This document shows positions 51,718 through 61,262 of a stretch of 64,000 bases of DNA, piece by piece. Below the pieces are notes generated by a model. It was not told the origin of the DNA. It was given only the letters and a program-made list of their open reading frames with translations, and did not search any database. Positions within the stretch are counted from its first letter, which is position 1. Each line of letters begins with the position of its first letter. A program made the translations under genes and the position numbers. This DNA is from Desertivirga brevis (GTDB taxonomy: Bacteria > Bacteroidota > Bacteroidia > Sphingobacteriales > Sphingobacteriaceae), in assembly GCF_017355835.1 (NCBI RefSeq), contig NZ_JAFEWF010000011.1, positions 124,001 to 188,000 on the forward strand. Direction: 5' to 3'.

Positions 51718-53211
51718 TTACAAAAACGCCTTCAGGCTGTGTTGCAATTGCTGGATTACCTCTGAAGCAATAACTACAGGTTTGGCAACATCCTCTCCCG
51801 CTTTTCCGTGTAAGTATACACCTAACAAAGCGGCATTCTCAGAGGAATATCCCTGGGCTAAAAAAGATGTGATAATCCCCGTCAAAACATCACCCATTCC
51901 ACCTGAGGCCATAGCTGGGGTTCCGGTTGGGTTAAAGATACATTGACCGTCGGGTGTAATAATAATCGTATAGCGATTTTTAAGAATGATAAACGATCTT
52001 AAAAGCCCTGCTTTTGCCCTCCCTGTTTCCACCCTTTCCCACCAGGAATTGTGGTCACCAAAAAGGCGATCAAACTCTTTGACATGAGGAGTGAGAACAG
52101 AGCCTTCAGGTATAGAAGCTAAAAGATCAGGATTTCTAGCCAAAAGATTGAGTGCATCTGCATCAAAAACGATAGGTTTACTGAAGTTCTTGATAGTTTC
52201 CTCAAGAATAGCTTTACTGGTAGCAAATATTCCCAGGCCAGGACCAATAGCAAGGGCCGAGTACTTCTCCCAATTTAAATCTTTAGGTAATTCCCCATTA
52301 ACCCGAAGTGCGGCCATAACTTCAGGAAGGCGAGCATTAAGTGCGGCTAATCCTTCTGCCGGAACACAAGCTGTCGTTAATCCAGCGCCTGTTTTCAACA
52401 CCGCTTCAGAACAAAGCAGTGCAGCTCCCATAGTTTCAGGAGCACCGGCAACCACTAGTGCATGACCAAATGTTCCCTTATGGTCAAAAGGCTTCCTTTT
52501 CAACAACCTCTCCTTAATCAAATTACCTGTCAGAAGCTGGAAACCACTATCCTGAGATTGTATATACTGCTCATCAAGTTTGATATCCACTACCTCAAAC
52601 CGTTCAATATAGGATTGAGATTCAGGAAGAAGAAAATTAATTTTAGGACGTTGGAAAGTTATAGTGAGGTTTGATTTTACAGCAATATCTTTTGCGCCTA
52701 CAGGGCCTTCCGATGCAAAACCAGTAGGGATATCTACCGAAACAATCGTCCTGTTAAGGCTTCTTATCCAGATAACAAGCTCCTTCCAGGCACCCTCAAG
52801 AGGCTTGTTAAGTCCCGTTCCGAGCAAAGCGTCAATGATAAGCTCTGCATCTTCTACAGGGAAGGGATCAGTTTCTTTAATTTCAACTACGGGTATCTTA
52901 AGCGTTTGTATCCTATCAAAGTTTTCTAGAAAATCTAAGGTCCATCGAGATGCAAACCGGATAACTTTCACGGAAAGGTTCAAGTAGCCCTCCTGATCCA
53001 GAAGCCTTGCTATAGCCAAGCCATCTCCACCATTATTGCCAGTTCCGCAATAAATAGAAATCGTTCTTTCCTTTTCAGGATAATTTTCACGAAATACAGC
53101 AACGAAAGCCTGAGCCGCGCGCTCCATCAGATCAACGGAACTTACAGGCTCATTTTGAATGGTATAGATATCTGCAAGACGGGTTTGCTCCGATGTCAAA
53201 AGTTTCAACAT
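51718..53211 (-). CDS. nnr: Bifunctional NAD(P)H-hydrate epimerase / ADP-dependent dehydratase
   Basis: It repairs hydrated NAD(P)H. The N-terminal YjeF epimerase domain has YCGTGNNGGDGLAIARLL and ALLGTGLNKPLEG. The C-terminal ribokinase-like dehydratase domain has GHALVVAGAPETMGAALL, AIGPGLG, LTPHVKEFDRL and MASGGMGDVLTGIIT. The roughly 497-residue fusion is the usual form. ATG 53211 gives MLKLLTSEQ. Confidence 0.95.
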   Translation of the reverse strand: MLKLLTSEQTRLADIYTIQNEPVSSVDLMERAAQAFVAVFRENYPEKERTISIYCGTGNNGGDGLAIARLLDQEGYLNLSVKVIRFASRWTLDFLENFDRIQTLKIPVVEIKETDPFPVEDAELIIDALLGTGLNKPLEGAWKELVIWIRSLNRTIVSVDIPTGFASEGPVGAKDIAVKSNLTITFQRPKINFLLPESQSYIERFEVVDIKLDEQYIQSQDSGFQLLTGNLIKERLLKRKPFDHKGTFGHALVVAGAPETMGAALLCSEAVLKTGAGLTTACVPAEGLAALNARLPEVMAALRVNGELPKDLNWEKYSALAIGPGLGIFATSKAILEETIKNFSKPIVFDADALNLLARNPDLLASIPEGSVLTPHVKEFDRLFGDHNSWWERVETGRAKAGLLRSFIILKNRYTIIITPDGQCIFNPTGTPAMASGGMGDVLTGIITSFLAQGYSSENAALLGVYLHGKAGEDVAKPVVIASEVIQQLQHSLKAFL

Positions 53212-53311
53212 TGTCAAGATTTAAACTAGCAGTATAAACATATAATACTTTTAAGCAATTATAGGTTTTGAAAAGATTGATCTAGGTCAGATCTTGTAAT
53301 ACCAGGCTCTC

Positions 53312-56155
53312 CTACCTCCCCATTTCGATCTTCAAAAATTTTCCTGTATGGCTTTCTTTAACTTTGATCAAATTATCAGGAGTACCTTCAAACAAGATCC
53401 TTCCTCCTCCCGAACCCCCTTCTGGCCCCAGATCTATTACCCAGTCTGCTACTTTAACCACATCTAAGTTATGCTCTATCACAAGCACTGTATTTCCATG
53501 ATCTACTAATCGGTTAAGCACCCCAAGCAATACGTTAATATCTTCGAAATGAAGTCCGGTAGTTGGCTCATCGAGAATATAGAAGGTCTTTCCGGTATCT
53601 TTCTTAGAAAGCTCTGTCGCCAATTTCACCCGTTGAGCCTCTCCGCCCGATAACGTTGTGGATGACTGCCCTAATTTAATATACCCTAAACCAACATCGT
53701 TCAGGGTTTTTACCTTCCGGTAGATAGAAGGTATAGGCTCAAAGAACGCTACAGCATCCTCTATACTCATATCAAGGACATCACTTATAGATTTTCCACG
53801 ATACCTTACTTCCAGCGTCTCCCGGTTATACCGTTTCCCCTGACACTCTTCACAAGGAACCTGCACATCTGGAAGGAAATTCATTTCTATTACCTTCATT
53901 CCTGCGCCCTGACAGGTCTCACACCGGCCTCCTTTTACATTGAAAGAGAAGCGGCCCGGCTTGTATCCGCGGATCTTTGCTTCGGGTAATTGCACAAATA
54001 ACGCTCGTATATCAGAGAACACCCCTGTGTAGGTTGATGGATTAGAGCGAGGAGTCCTGCCTATAGGAGTCTGATCTATTTCAATAACCTTATCAATATG
54101 CTCCAGACCTTCTATTTTCTTATAAGGAAGTGGGGTTTTCTTCGCTCTGAAGAAATGATGATTTAAGATGGGATACAACGTTTCTGCAATTAAGCTCGAC
54201 TTACCGCTTCCAGATACTCCTGTAACACAAAGGAATTTCCCTAGAGGGAATTCTACGGTAACATTTTTGAGGTTGTTACCAGTAGCATTCCTAATGATCA
54301 GCGAATGCCCATTCCCCTTTCTTCTTTCCTCAGGTATAGCAATCCCCTTTTCCCCGCTTAGATAAGCAGTAGTAAGCGTTGAAGCTTTTTTAACTTGTTC
54401 CGGAGTTCCTTCAGCTACCACTACCCCCCCATGTACTCCTGCTGCAGGTCCCATATCAATAACGTGATCTGCTTCCAGGATCATGTCTTTATCGTGCTCT
54501 ACCACCAAAACAGAGTTTCCGATATCCCTCAGGTTCTTTAATGCGGAAATCAACTTGGCATTATCCCGCTGGTGAAGTCCGATACTTGGTTCGTCCAGGA
54601 TGTACAGCACGTTCACTAACTGAGATCCGATTTGAGTAGCCAGCCGTATACGCTGCGCCTCTCCTCCCGAAAGCGTTCTTGCGGTGCGGTCTAACGTAAG
54701 ATAATTTAATCCCACATCAAGCAAGAAACCAATCCTCGCTCTGATCTCTTTAAGGATTTCTTTAGCAATTACATTTTGCCTTTCACTCAAGCGCTCCTCT
54801 AAACCCTCGAACCATTCGGAAAGCCTGGACACATCCATGCTAGCTAATTCGAAAATATTTTTATTGTCAACCTTAAAATGCAAAGACTCCTTTTTCAAAC
54901 GGGCACCACTACAAACAGGGCAGCTTTTCAGAACGCGGTAATTCTCCAGATCCTCGGCTGCTTCTTCGCTCTTACGCTCCGTTTGCTCCTCCAACATTTT
55001 AATGATACCGTCGAAGGTGATCTGGTAATTCTGAACGTTCCATTTATTATACTCTACGGGAACGGTAAGGATTTCCTCAGAACCGTTCAGTATAATATTA
55101 AGGATGTCTTTTGGAAGTTTTTCAATAGGGGCTGATAAAGAGAATTCATATTTTTTTCCAAGAGCCTTCAGGATCTGGAACATCCAGGTTTCCCTGAATT
55201 CACCCAAGGGAGCTAATCCTCCCTGTAGAATACTTAATTTTGGATTTGGAATTACTGAATTTTCATCAATTTCGTAGATATACCCAAGTCCATCACATTT
55301 TTCACATGCACCATAGGGTGAATTAAAAGAAAATGTATTTGGCTGAGGTTCATCATAAGAGATACCTGAAACCGGATCCATTAAATAACGGCTAAAGAAG
55401 AACTCGTTATTCTCCTGGTCTGCAATCTTGATAATACCTTTAGCGGTTTTTAAAGCTATTTGTATAGAATTCTGTAGCCGTTTGCGGTCATTCTCTGCTA
55501 CAATCAGGCGATCGATCACCATTTCGATATCGTGGATCTTATACCTGTCCACCTGCATCTTGGGGGCAAGATCCATGATCTCGCCATCTACTCTGACTTT
55601 AAGGTAACCTTGTTTCCTTATTTGCTCAAACAACTCGCGGTAATGTCCTTTACGACCTTTAACTACTGGAGCAAGGATATTGACGGCCTTACCATCAAAT
55701 TGCTCGAGGATATTGCTGATCATTTGATCTTCAGACATCCGCTGCATCTTCTCGCCCGTCACATAAGAATAAGCCTCCCCAGTACGGGCATAAAGCAAGC
55801 GCATAAAGTCGTAGATCTCTGTGATCGTACCGACTGTAGAGCGTGGGTTTTTAGAGGTGGTCTTTTGTTCGATGGCAATTACAGGACTTAAACCTGAAAT
55901 CTTGTCGACATCCGGCCGCTCCATCCCTCCCAGAAATTGTCGCGAATAAGCGCTGAAAGTTTCCATATAACGACGCTGCCCTTCTGCATAAATAGTATCA
56001 AAAGCCAATGAGGACTTTCCGCTACCACTTAAACCCGTGATAACAACCAGTTTGTTCCTTGGAAATGAAACATCTATGTTCTTTAAATTATGGACCCTTG
56101 CACCGTAAACTTCAACTTCGCTTTGCTCTCCTAAGTCTGGGGTAGTTATACTCAT
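53312..56155 (-). CDS. uvrA: Excinuclease ABC subunit A
   Basis: This damage-recognition ATPase of nucleotide excision repair has two ABC modules: Walker [13 protein letters not shown] and [12 protein letters not shown], signatures [14 protein letters not shown] and [14 protein letters not shown], Walker B ILDEPS and ILDEPT. Zinc modules are at [17 protein letters not shown] and [20 protein letters not shown] 56155 is preferred; CAAAGATC (56177-56184) is a near-consensus minus-strand -7. Confidence 0.96.
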   Translation of the reverse strand: MSITTPDLGEQSEVEVYGARVHNLKNIDVSFPRNKLVVITGLSGSGKSSLAFDTIYAEGQRRYMETFSAYSRQFLGGMERPDVDKISGLSPVIAIEQKTTSKNPRSTVGTITEIYDFMRLLYARTGEAYSYVTGEKMQRMSEDQMISNILEQFDGKAVNILAPVVKGRKGHYRELFEQIRKQGYLKVRVDGEIMDLAPKMQVDRYKIHDIEMVIDRLIVAENDRKRLQNSIQIALKTAKGIIKIADQENNEFFFSRYLMDPVSGISYDEPQPNTFSFNSPYGACEKCDGLGYIYEIDENSVIPNPKLSILQGGLAPLGEFRETWMFQILKALGKKYEFSLSAPIEKLPKDILNIILNGSEEILTVPVEYNKWNVQNYQITFDGIIKMLEEQTERKSEEAAEDLENYRVLKSCPVCSGARLKKESLHFKVDNKNIFELASMDVSRLSEWFEGLEERLSERQNVIAKEILKEIRARIGFLLDVGLNYLTLDRTARTLSGGEAQRIRLATQIGSQLVNVLYILDEPSIGLHQRDNAKLISALKNLRDIGNSVLVVEHDKDMILEADHVIDMGPAAGVHGGVVVAEGTPEQVKKASTLTTAYLSGEKGIAIPEERRKGNGHSLIIRNATGNNLKNVTVEFPLGKFLCVTGVSGSGKSSLIAETLYPILNHHFFRAKKTPLPYKKIEGLEHIDKVIEIDQTPIGRTPRSNPSTYTGVFSDIRALFVQLPEAKIRGYKPGRFSFNVKGGRCETCQGAGMKVIEMNFLPDVQVPCEECQGKRYNRETLEVRYRGKSISDVLDMSIEDAVAFFEPIPSIYRKVKTLNDVGLGYIKLGQSSTTLSGGEAQRVKLATELSKKDTGKTFYILDEPTTGLHFEDINVLLGVLNRLVDHGNTVLVIEHNLDVVKVADWVIDLGPEGGSGGGRILFEGTPDNLIKVKESHTGKFLKIEMGR

Positions 56156-56309
56156 ATTAAATGATGAAATAAGGGGCAAAGATCACAAATTGTTTGATGA
56201 AAGCCTATCCTTTCAAAGTAAAAAGAGGCAGTACAAGAATCCTCCAGGAACCTTCACTTTCTAAAAAGGACCCGGTCTAATTCTAATACAACCTCTTTAT
56301 GGTAAGTGT

Positions 56310-57158
56310 TTAATTAGCAAGTATGGTAAATGCCGGTGTTGAGCTCAATTCGGTATTGAAGCTAAACACGTTAATTTGTTTGGGAGCTGGCTCCCGCTTT
56401 GCAGCAAGCAAATTACGACTTCTGCTCACATAGCCATATTTTGTTGGCTTTTCAATAATTTCCTTTACCGATACGATCTTGTAAAGGTAGGTGGCTGTTT
56501 CGCGGTTAAGCCGCATCTTGTAATAGTTGCGCTGGCGCTGGCGATACATCTCCCTTCTAAGATTGTTCTCGCCAGTGTTGTAAGCTGCAGCCACTAAAGT
56601 CCAGCTGCCGAACTCTCGAAACAACTCCTTCAGGTACAAACAGGCTGCCACAGTAGATTTGCGGATATTTTTCCGGTCGTCCCTTTCATCATTCACCTTT
56701 AAGCCGTAATTGCGGGCAGTTCCGGGCATAAATTGCCAGTAACCTGCTGCTCCACGATGTGATACACCGTCAGAAAAGCCGCTTTCGACAAGAGGAATGT
56801 ACTTGAAATCTTCAGGAATACCATGAAGCTTCAGGATCGGTTCAATCACGGGGAACCAACGGGCTGCCTTCTGATGCAGTTTGTTGGTACCAACATTTCG
56901 ATAATAATGTGCTCGTAGATGCTTGTTTAAACGCCATGCCACACGGGCGTCATTAACAGGGATTCTTTCATTAGCAAACTCGAGCGTTTTTAGAGATTTT
57001 GTTGAAGAAACTTCTTTTTCTTCTTTCTCTTCAGAAGGGACGTCCACTTGTTGTGGAAACGAATCTATGCGTTTTCGGGATGCGCCACTGATAACGTATT
57101 TGAACATTACCGTGACTAAAAAAATCGCCGAACACGCAATCAAATGTTTCTTAATCAT
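56310..57158 (-). CDS. Lytic transglycosylase (SLT domain, MltD-like)
   Basis: It cleaves peptidoglycan glycan strands. An N-terminal membrane anchor or signal (HLIACSAIFLVTVMFKYVI) is followed by a linker and an SLT domain with catalytic E125 in YIPLVESGFSD, GAAGYWQFMPGTARNYGL and LVAAAYNTGENN. No LysM repeats are present, so it is shorter than typical MltD (282 residues). Confidence 0.9.
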   Translation of the reverse strand: MIKKHLIACSAIFLVTVMFKYVISGASRKRIDSFPQQVDVPSEEKEEKEVSSTKSLKTLEFANERIPVNDARVAWRLNKHLRAHYYRNVGTNKLHQKAARWFPVIEPILKLHGIPEDFKYIPLVESGFSDGVSHRGAAGYWQFMPGTARNYGLKVNDERDDRKNIRKSTVAACLYLKELFREFGSWTLVAAAYNTGENNLRREMYRQRQRNYYKMRLNRETATYLYKIVSVKEIIEKPTKYGYVSRSRNLLAAKREPAPKQINVFSFNTELSSTPAFTILAN

Positions 57159-57194
57159 GCGTTCCGTTCTATAAGTTAAACAAAGAAAGTTTTA

Positions 57195-57226
57195 CAAAGG
57201 TAAACAATATATACTTAATAATCAAA
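57195..57226 (-). promoter_or_regulatory. Promoter for the lytic transglycosylase
   Basis: On the minus strand TTTG (57223-57226), 20-bp spacer, TACCTTTG (57195-57202), then a leader of about 30 nt. Confidence 0.6.
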
Positions 57227-57343
57227 CACTTACAATTTACAGCTCTATTTACGCTCTTATTTACAGGGGTTTACGTTTCGTTTTTTCTCTAAAAAACCTA
57301 TAAATAAAGCAAAACAGATTCCCGGTTTGCCACGTTAAATTCC

Positions 57344-57351
57344 TATCTTTG
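57344..57351 (+). promoter_or_regulatory. -7 element for the pseudouridine synthase gene
   Basis: TATCTTTG, a perfect TAnnTTTG, 31 bp before ATG 57383. Confidence 0.6.
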
Positions 57352-57382
57352 CACCCCATTTTAAAGAGGTTACCAACGTATC

Positions 57383-58780
57383 ATGTCATACAAAAACAAC
57401 AGGAACAGTCGTGAAGACAAGTCCTTAAAACACAAACGTTTTGAAGGAGGTTCAAAAAAAGAACAACCGGACAGTTTCAACAGTGGAAAGAAGAAATTGT
57501 TTGGCGAAGGTCAGGACAAGCCCTTCAGAAGCCGTTCAAACTCGTCTGATTCCGGTAAAAAAACCGGCGACAAAAGCTTTGAAAAACGCGAAGGTCGCAG
57601 CTTTGAGAGCGGAGAAGGTAGAGGCCGACCAAGCGGAGGTTCATTCGCAAAAAAACGTTTTGAAGGAAGCAGATCTTCAGAAGGAGGATTCGAAAAGAAA
57701 CCCTATGGAGACAAGAAATTTGGAGACAAGAAATTCGGTGAGAAGAAGTTCGGCGACAGGGATAAGAAGTTTGGAGATAGCGAAAGAAAATTCGGAGACA
57801 GAGATAAGAAGTTCGGAGATAGCGAAAGAAAATTCGGAGACAGAGATAAGAAGTTTGGAGATAGCGAAAGGAAATTCGGAGACAGAGATAAAAAATTCGG
57901 AGATAGAAAACCTTTCGAAGACAGAAAATCAGGAGAGAAGAGACCTCGCAGTACAGGCGAAAGAAAACCTTTCGATCGCAATGAAGGCAGGGAGTGGACG
58001 CACGAAGAGCGCTTAGCGCCAACAACCCGCAGCAGACAAAATGCACCTTCTTCCCGGGAACCTGAATTAATAAGATTAAACCGATATATAGCAAATGCAG
58101 GTATCTGCTCGAGAAGAAAAGCAGATGAATTAATTGAAGCCGGAGTAGTTTCAGTAAATGGAGAAGTTGTTTCCGAGCTTGGATTCAAAGTAAATCCTGC
58201 TAAAGATGTGATCCGTTATAACGGAGAAACTCTGAAGCGTGAAAAAATGGTTTATGTCCTTCTGAATAAACCAAAAGACTACATTACTACTACCGACGAT
58301 CCTCAGGAGCGTCGCACTGTAATGCAATTGGTGGAAAAGGCATCCCGAGAAAGGATATATCCGGTTGGGCGATTAGACCGCAATACTACAGGACTATTAC
58401 TTATGACCAATGATGGCGACCTGGCAGAGAAACTTTCTCATCCAAGGAATAGTATCACGAAAATATATCATGTAGAACTTAATAAAAGTCTCTCTCAAGG
58501 CGACTTTAACAAGATAGAATTTGGTCTGGAACTGGAAGACGGTTTAATTAAGCCAGACAATGTGAGCTATGTACAGGGTGCCAGCAAACGTGAAATTGGT
58601 ATCCAGATCCATAGCGGAAAAAACCGCATCGTACGTAGGATCTTCGAACATTTAGGATATGAAGTGGTAAAGCTGGACCGCGTTGTTTATGCAAATCTTA
58701 CAAAGAAAGATCTTCCTCGTGGTCGCTGGAGATATCTGGACGAAAAAGAGATCGTACAATTGAAACATTTTATAAAATAA
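57383..58780 (+). CDS. RsuA/RluB-family pseudouridine synthase with long charged repeat N-terminus
   Basis: It isomerises a uridine in rRNA. About 225 N-terminal residues are Lys/Arg/Glu/Gly/Phe-rich and disordered, including a 14-residue repeat DRDKKFGDSERKFG (residues about 125-175). An S4 domain follows (IRLNRYIANAGICSRRKADELI), then the catalytic domain with D332 in VGRLDRNTTGLL and C-terminal KNRIVRRIFEHLGYEV. The basic tail probably binds rRNA. Long basic extensions on RluB-like enzymes are known in Bacteroidota, but the exact tandem repeat is notable. Confidence 0.92.
   Translation: MSYKNNRNSREDKSLKHKRFEGGSKKEQPDSFNSGKKKLFGEGQDKPFRSRSNSSDSGKKTGDKSFEKREGRSFESGEGRGRPSGGSFAKKRFEGSRSSEGGFEKKPYGDKKFGDKKFGEKKFGDRDKKFGDSERKFGDRDKKFGDSERKFGDRDKKFGDSERKFGDRDKKFGDRKPFEDRKSGEKRPRSTGERKPFDRNEGREWTHEERLAPTTRSRQNAPSSREPELIRLNRYIANAGICSRRKADELIEAGVVSVNGEVVSELGFKVNPAKDVIRYNGETLKREKMVYVLLNKPKDYITTTDDPQERRTVMQLVEKASRERIYPVGRLDRNTTGLLLMTNDGDLAEKLSHPRNSITKIYHVELNKSLSQGDFNKIEFGLELEDGLIKPDNVSYVQGASKREIGIQIHSGKNRIVRRIFEHLGYEVVKLDRVVYANLTKKDLPRGRWRYLDEKEIVQLKHFIK
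57755..57907 (+). repeat. In-frame 42-bp minisatellite in the pseudouridine synthase gene
   Basis: Three nearly identical 42-bp units (57755-57796, 57797-57838, 57839-57880) and a partial fourth encode DRDKKFGDSERKFG repeats. They are preceded by shorter 15-bp GDKKF-type units (57715-57754). Unit length is a multiple of three, so copy changes keep the frame. Confidence 0.88.
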
Positions 58781-58787
58781 AAGAATC

Positions 58788-58815
58788 AAGCTCCGGGTAA
58801 CCGGAGCTTTTTTTT
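58788..58815 (+). terminator. Intrinsic terminator
   Basis: AAGCTCCGG, GTAA loop, CCGGAGCTT, then a run of T's; a textbook terminator after the pseudouridine synthase. Confidence 0.9.
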
Positions 58816-58925
58816 GCTCCACACTTCTCACTCAGAAAAATTCTACCCCTACATTTTCCCTCTAATCCTGAGCTGTTGAGAATTTGTTTAAGGAATGCTT
58901 AACTTGCAAAAACAATTTATCTGTT

Positions 58926-60050
58926 ATGAAATTTATTGCACACACTCTTTTCCTAACATTTCTATCTATGACAATCACTAAAACAGAGGCTCAGAAATTA
59001 AACCTCCTCATTGGCACTTATACAAAGGGTACCAAAAGTGAAGGCATTTATGTTTACGAACTTGACGGCAAGTCTGGAAAAGCGACCTATAAAAATAAAG
59101 CCACGGGCTTAACTAACCCCTCCTATTTGGCTGTAACTAAAGATGGAAAGCGAATTTATGCGGTTTGCGAAGCAGAGCCAGGCAAAGGAGCCGTAGCAGC
59201 TTTTTCCTTCGACAAAAAAAGCGGTGGTTTAACTCTCCTGAACACCAAGCCCTCTATTGGTAATGGCCCTTGTTATGTATCGATCGATAAAGAGAACAAA
59301 CAGGTTTTTCTTGCAAACTATGGAGGAGGAAGTGCTACAGCTATCGGTGTGAATAAAGATGGCTCACTTAATGAGAAAAGCCAGTTCATCCAGTACAAAG
59401 GAAGCAGTGCTAATAAAGAACGCCAGGAAGCTCCGCATGTGCATTCTACCGTTATCTCTCCCGACAACAAGTACCTGATGGTAAGTGACCTGGGAACGGA
59501 TAAAATAAACATTCTCGAAATCACGGCGGATGCGGATAAACCATTAAAAGAGCGCGAGGTAGTGAACACCCGGCCAGGCAGCGGTCCACGTCATTTTGAT
59601 TTTCATCCCAATGGAAAGTATGGCTACTCTATTCAAGAGCTCGACGGAAATATCAGTGCTTATAGCTACGACGCCGGTACTTTAACTCTAATCCAGGATA
59701 TCTCCGGATTACCTGATGGCTATAATGGAAGGATCTGGGCTGCTGATATTCATGTGTCTCCTGATGGAAAGTTCCTTTATGCTTCTTACCGGGATGATAT
59801 TAACGACCTGGCAATCTTTGCAATAGACAGCAAAACAGGTAAATTAACCTTAGCCGGAAGACAATCAACGCTTGGAAGAGCACCAAGAAATTTCGCAATA
59901 AGTCCGGATGGGAATTTTGTATTAGCAGCAAATCAGCTAAGCGATTCGGTAGTAATTTTCAAAAGGGATAAGGAAACCGGATTATTAAACGATACAGGAG
60001 AACGAATTACTGTCGCAACTCCTGTATGTATAAAATTCGTTAACGAATAA
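58926..60050 (+). CDS. Exported lactonase, 7-bladed propeller (6-phosphogluconolactonase-like)
   Basis: A signal peptide (FIAHTLFLTFLSMTITKTEAQ) is followed by a Pgl-type propeller (LLIGTYTKGTKSEGIYVYELD, NPSYLAVTKDGKRIYAVCE, HVHSTVISPDNKYLMVSDLG, GPRHFDFHPNGKYGYSIQEL, SPDGKFLYASYRD). Homologues hydrolyse 6-phosphogluconolactone or other lactones. Export makes a sugar-phosphate substrate unlikely. ATG 58926 is chosen over 58884 for the signal peptide. It is convergent with bshA (1 bp gap). Confidence 0.88.
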   Translation: MKFIAHTLFLTFLSMTITKTEAQKLNLLIGTYTKGTKSEGIYVYELDGKSGKATYKNKATGLTNPSYLAVTKDGKRIYAVCEAEPGKGAVAAFSFDKKSGGLTLLNTKPSIGNGPCYVSIDKENKQVFLANYGGGSATAIGVNKDGSLNEKSQFIQYKGSSANKERQEAPHVHSTVISPDNKYLMVSDLGTDKINILEITADADKPLKEREVVNTRPGSGPRHFDFHPNGKYGYSIQELDGNISAYSYDAGTLTLIQDISGLPDGYNGRIWAADIHVSPDGKFLYASYRDDINDLAIFAIDSKTGKLTLAGRQSTLGRAPRNFAISPDGNFVLAANQLSDSVVIFKRDKETGLLNDTGERITVATPVCIKFVNE

Positions 60051-60051
60051 G

Positions 60052-61185
60052 CTAAACTAAATTAGCTTCAAGGACCTCCCTGTAGTATTGTTCATATATA
60101 GGGAGGATCTTGCTTAGCTCAAATGTCTTCGCATGAGCGAGTGCATTTTCTTTGAACTGATTTAACCTGTCTTTATCTTCCAGGATATAAATAGCGTTCT
60201 TCGCCATTTCCTCTACATCTCCAACGTCGCTCAGGAACCCTGTTAAACCATTTACATTTAATTCTGGCAGACCACCAGTATTAGAAGAAATAACAGGCAC
60301 CTTACATGCCATTGCCTCAAGAGCAGCAAGACCAAAGCTTTCTGAATGTGAAGGCATCAGGAAAAGATCAGCTACTGAAAGGATCTCCTCTATCGCATCC
60401 TGCTTACCCAGGAACCTAACATCATTACCAATCTCCAGCTCGCGACTTAGTTGTTCGCAGTTAGAACGGTCAGGCCCGTCGCCTACCATTAGTAGTTTTG
60501 AAGGCAAAACATCATTAACCTTTTTAAAAACCTTCACAACATCGGTAGCCCTCTTTACTTTTCTGAAGTTAGAGGTGTGAACCAATATAACTTCATCATT
60601 CGGTGCTATTGCCTTCTTAAAGTGATCTTTCTTCTTTAAGCTGAAACGGTTAAGATCGATGAAGTTCGGAATTACCTTTATTTCCTTGTGAATGTCGAAA
60701 TGCTCATATGTTGCTTTTCTCAGATCGTCGGATACAGCGGTAACTCCGTCAGATTGATTAATCGAGAATGTAACTACCGGTTTAAAAGTTACATCTTTCC
60801 CGATAAGCGTTATATCTGTTCCGTGCAAAGTAGTTACTACCGGAATATGAATGCCATACGTAGCAAGGATCTGCTTAGCCATAAAGGCAGCTGAAGCATG
60901 CGGAATTGCATAGTGAACATGAAGGATATCTAACTTTTCGAATCGCACTACATCAACAAGCTTGCTTGCAAGAACGGCTTCGTAGGGCGAATGATCAAAC
61001 AATGGATAGTTTGAAACAGAGACCTCGTGATAATAAAGATTCTCAGAAAAGAAATCCAGCCTTGCCGGCTGACTATATGTTATAAAATGAACCTGATGAC
61101 CATTACCTGCGAGCGCCTTTCCTAATTCGGTGGCAACAACACCGCTACCCCCAAAGGTAGGATAGCAAACAATTCCAATCTTCAT
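60052..61185 (-). CDS. bshA: N-acetyl-alpha-D-glucosaminyl L-malate synthase BshA
   Basis: This GT4-family glycosyltransferase makes GlcNAc-malate from UDP-GlcNAc and malate, the first step of bacillithiol synthesis. MKIGIVCYPTFGGSGVVATELG, HVHYAIPHASAAFMA, VTTLHGTDITLIG, VIPNFIDLNRF and MPSHSESFGLAALEAMA are characteristic. The start is set at 61185; the frame is open to 61251 without conservation. Confidence 0.93.
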   Translation of the reverse strand: MKIGIVCYPTFGGSGVVATELGKALAGNGHQVHFITYSQPARLDFFSENLYYHEVSVSNYPLFDHSPYEAVLASKLVDVVRFEKLDILHVHYAIPHASAAFMAKQILATYGIHIPVVTTLHGTDITLIGKDVTFKPVVTFSINQSDGVTAVSDDLRKATYEHFDIHKEIKVIPNFIDLNRFSLKKKDHFKKAIAPNDEVILVHTSNFRKVKRATDVVKVFKKVNDVLPSKLLMVGDGPDRSNCEQLSRELEIGNDVRFLGKQDAIEEILSVADLFLMPSHSESFGLAALEAMACKVPVISSNTGGLPELNVNGLTGFLSDVGDVEEMAKNAIYILEDKDRLNQFKENALAHAKTFELSKILPIYEQYYREVLEANLV

Positions 61186-61262
61186 ATACAAATTAAAAGA
61201 GAAATTATGAAGAGATTGTTTCCTGCCCGTCAATTCTTTAAGCTTAAACAAAGAAGCAACAA

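Noticed and set aside
57441..58188. Long alternative frames (up to 191 codons) over the repeat part of the pseudouridine synthase gene
   Set aside because: They arise because the 42-bp repeat keeps every frame open; only the main frame continues into the S4 and catalytic domains.
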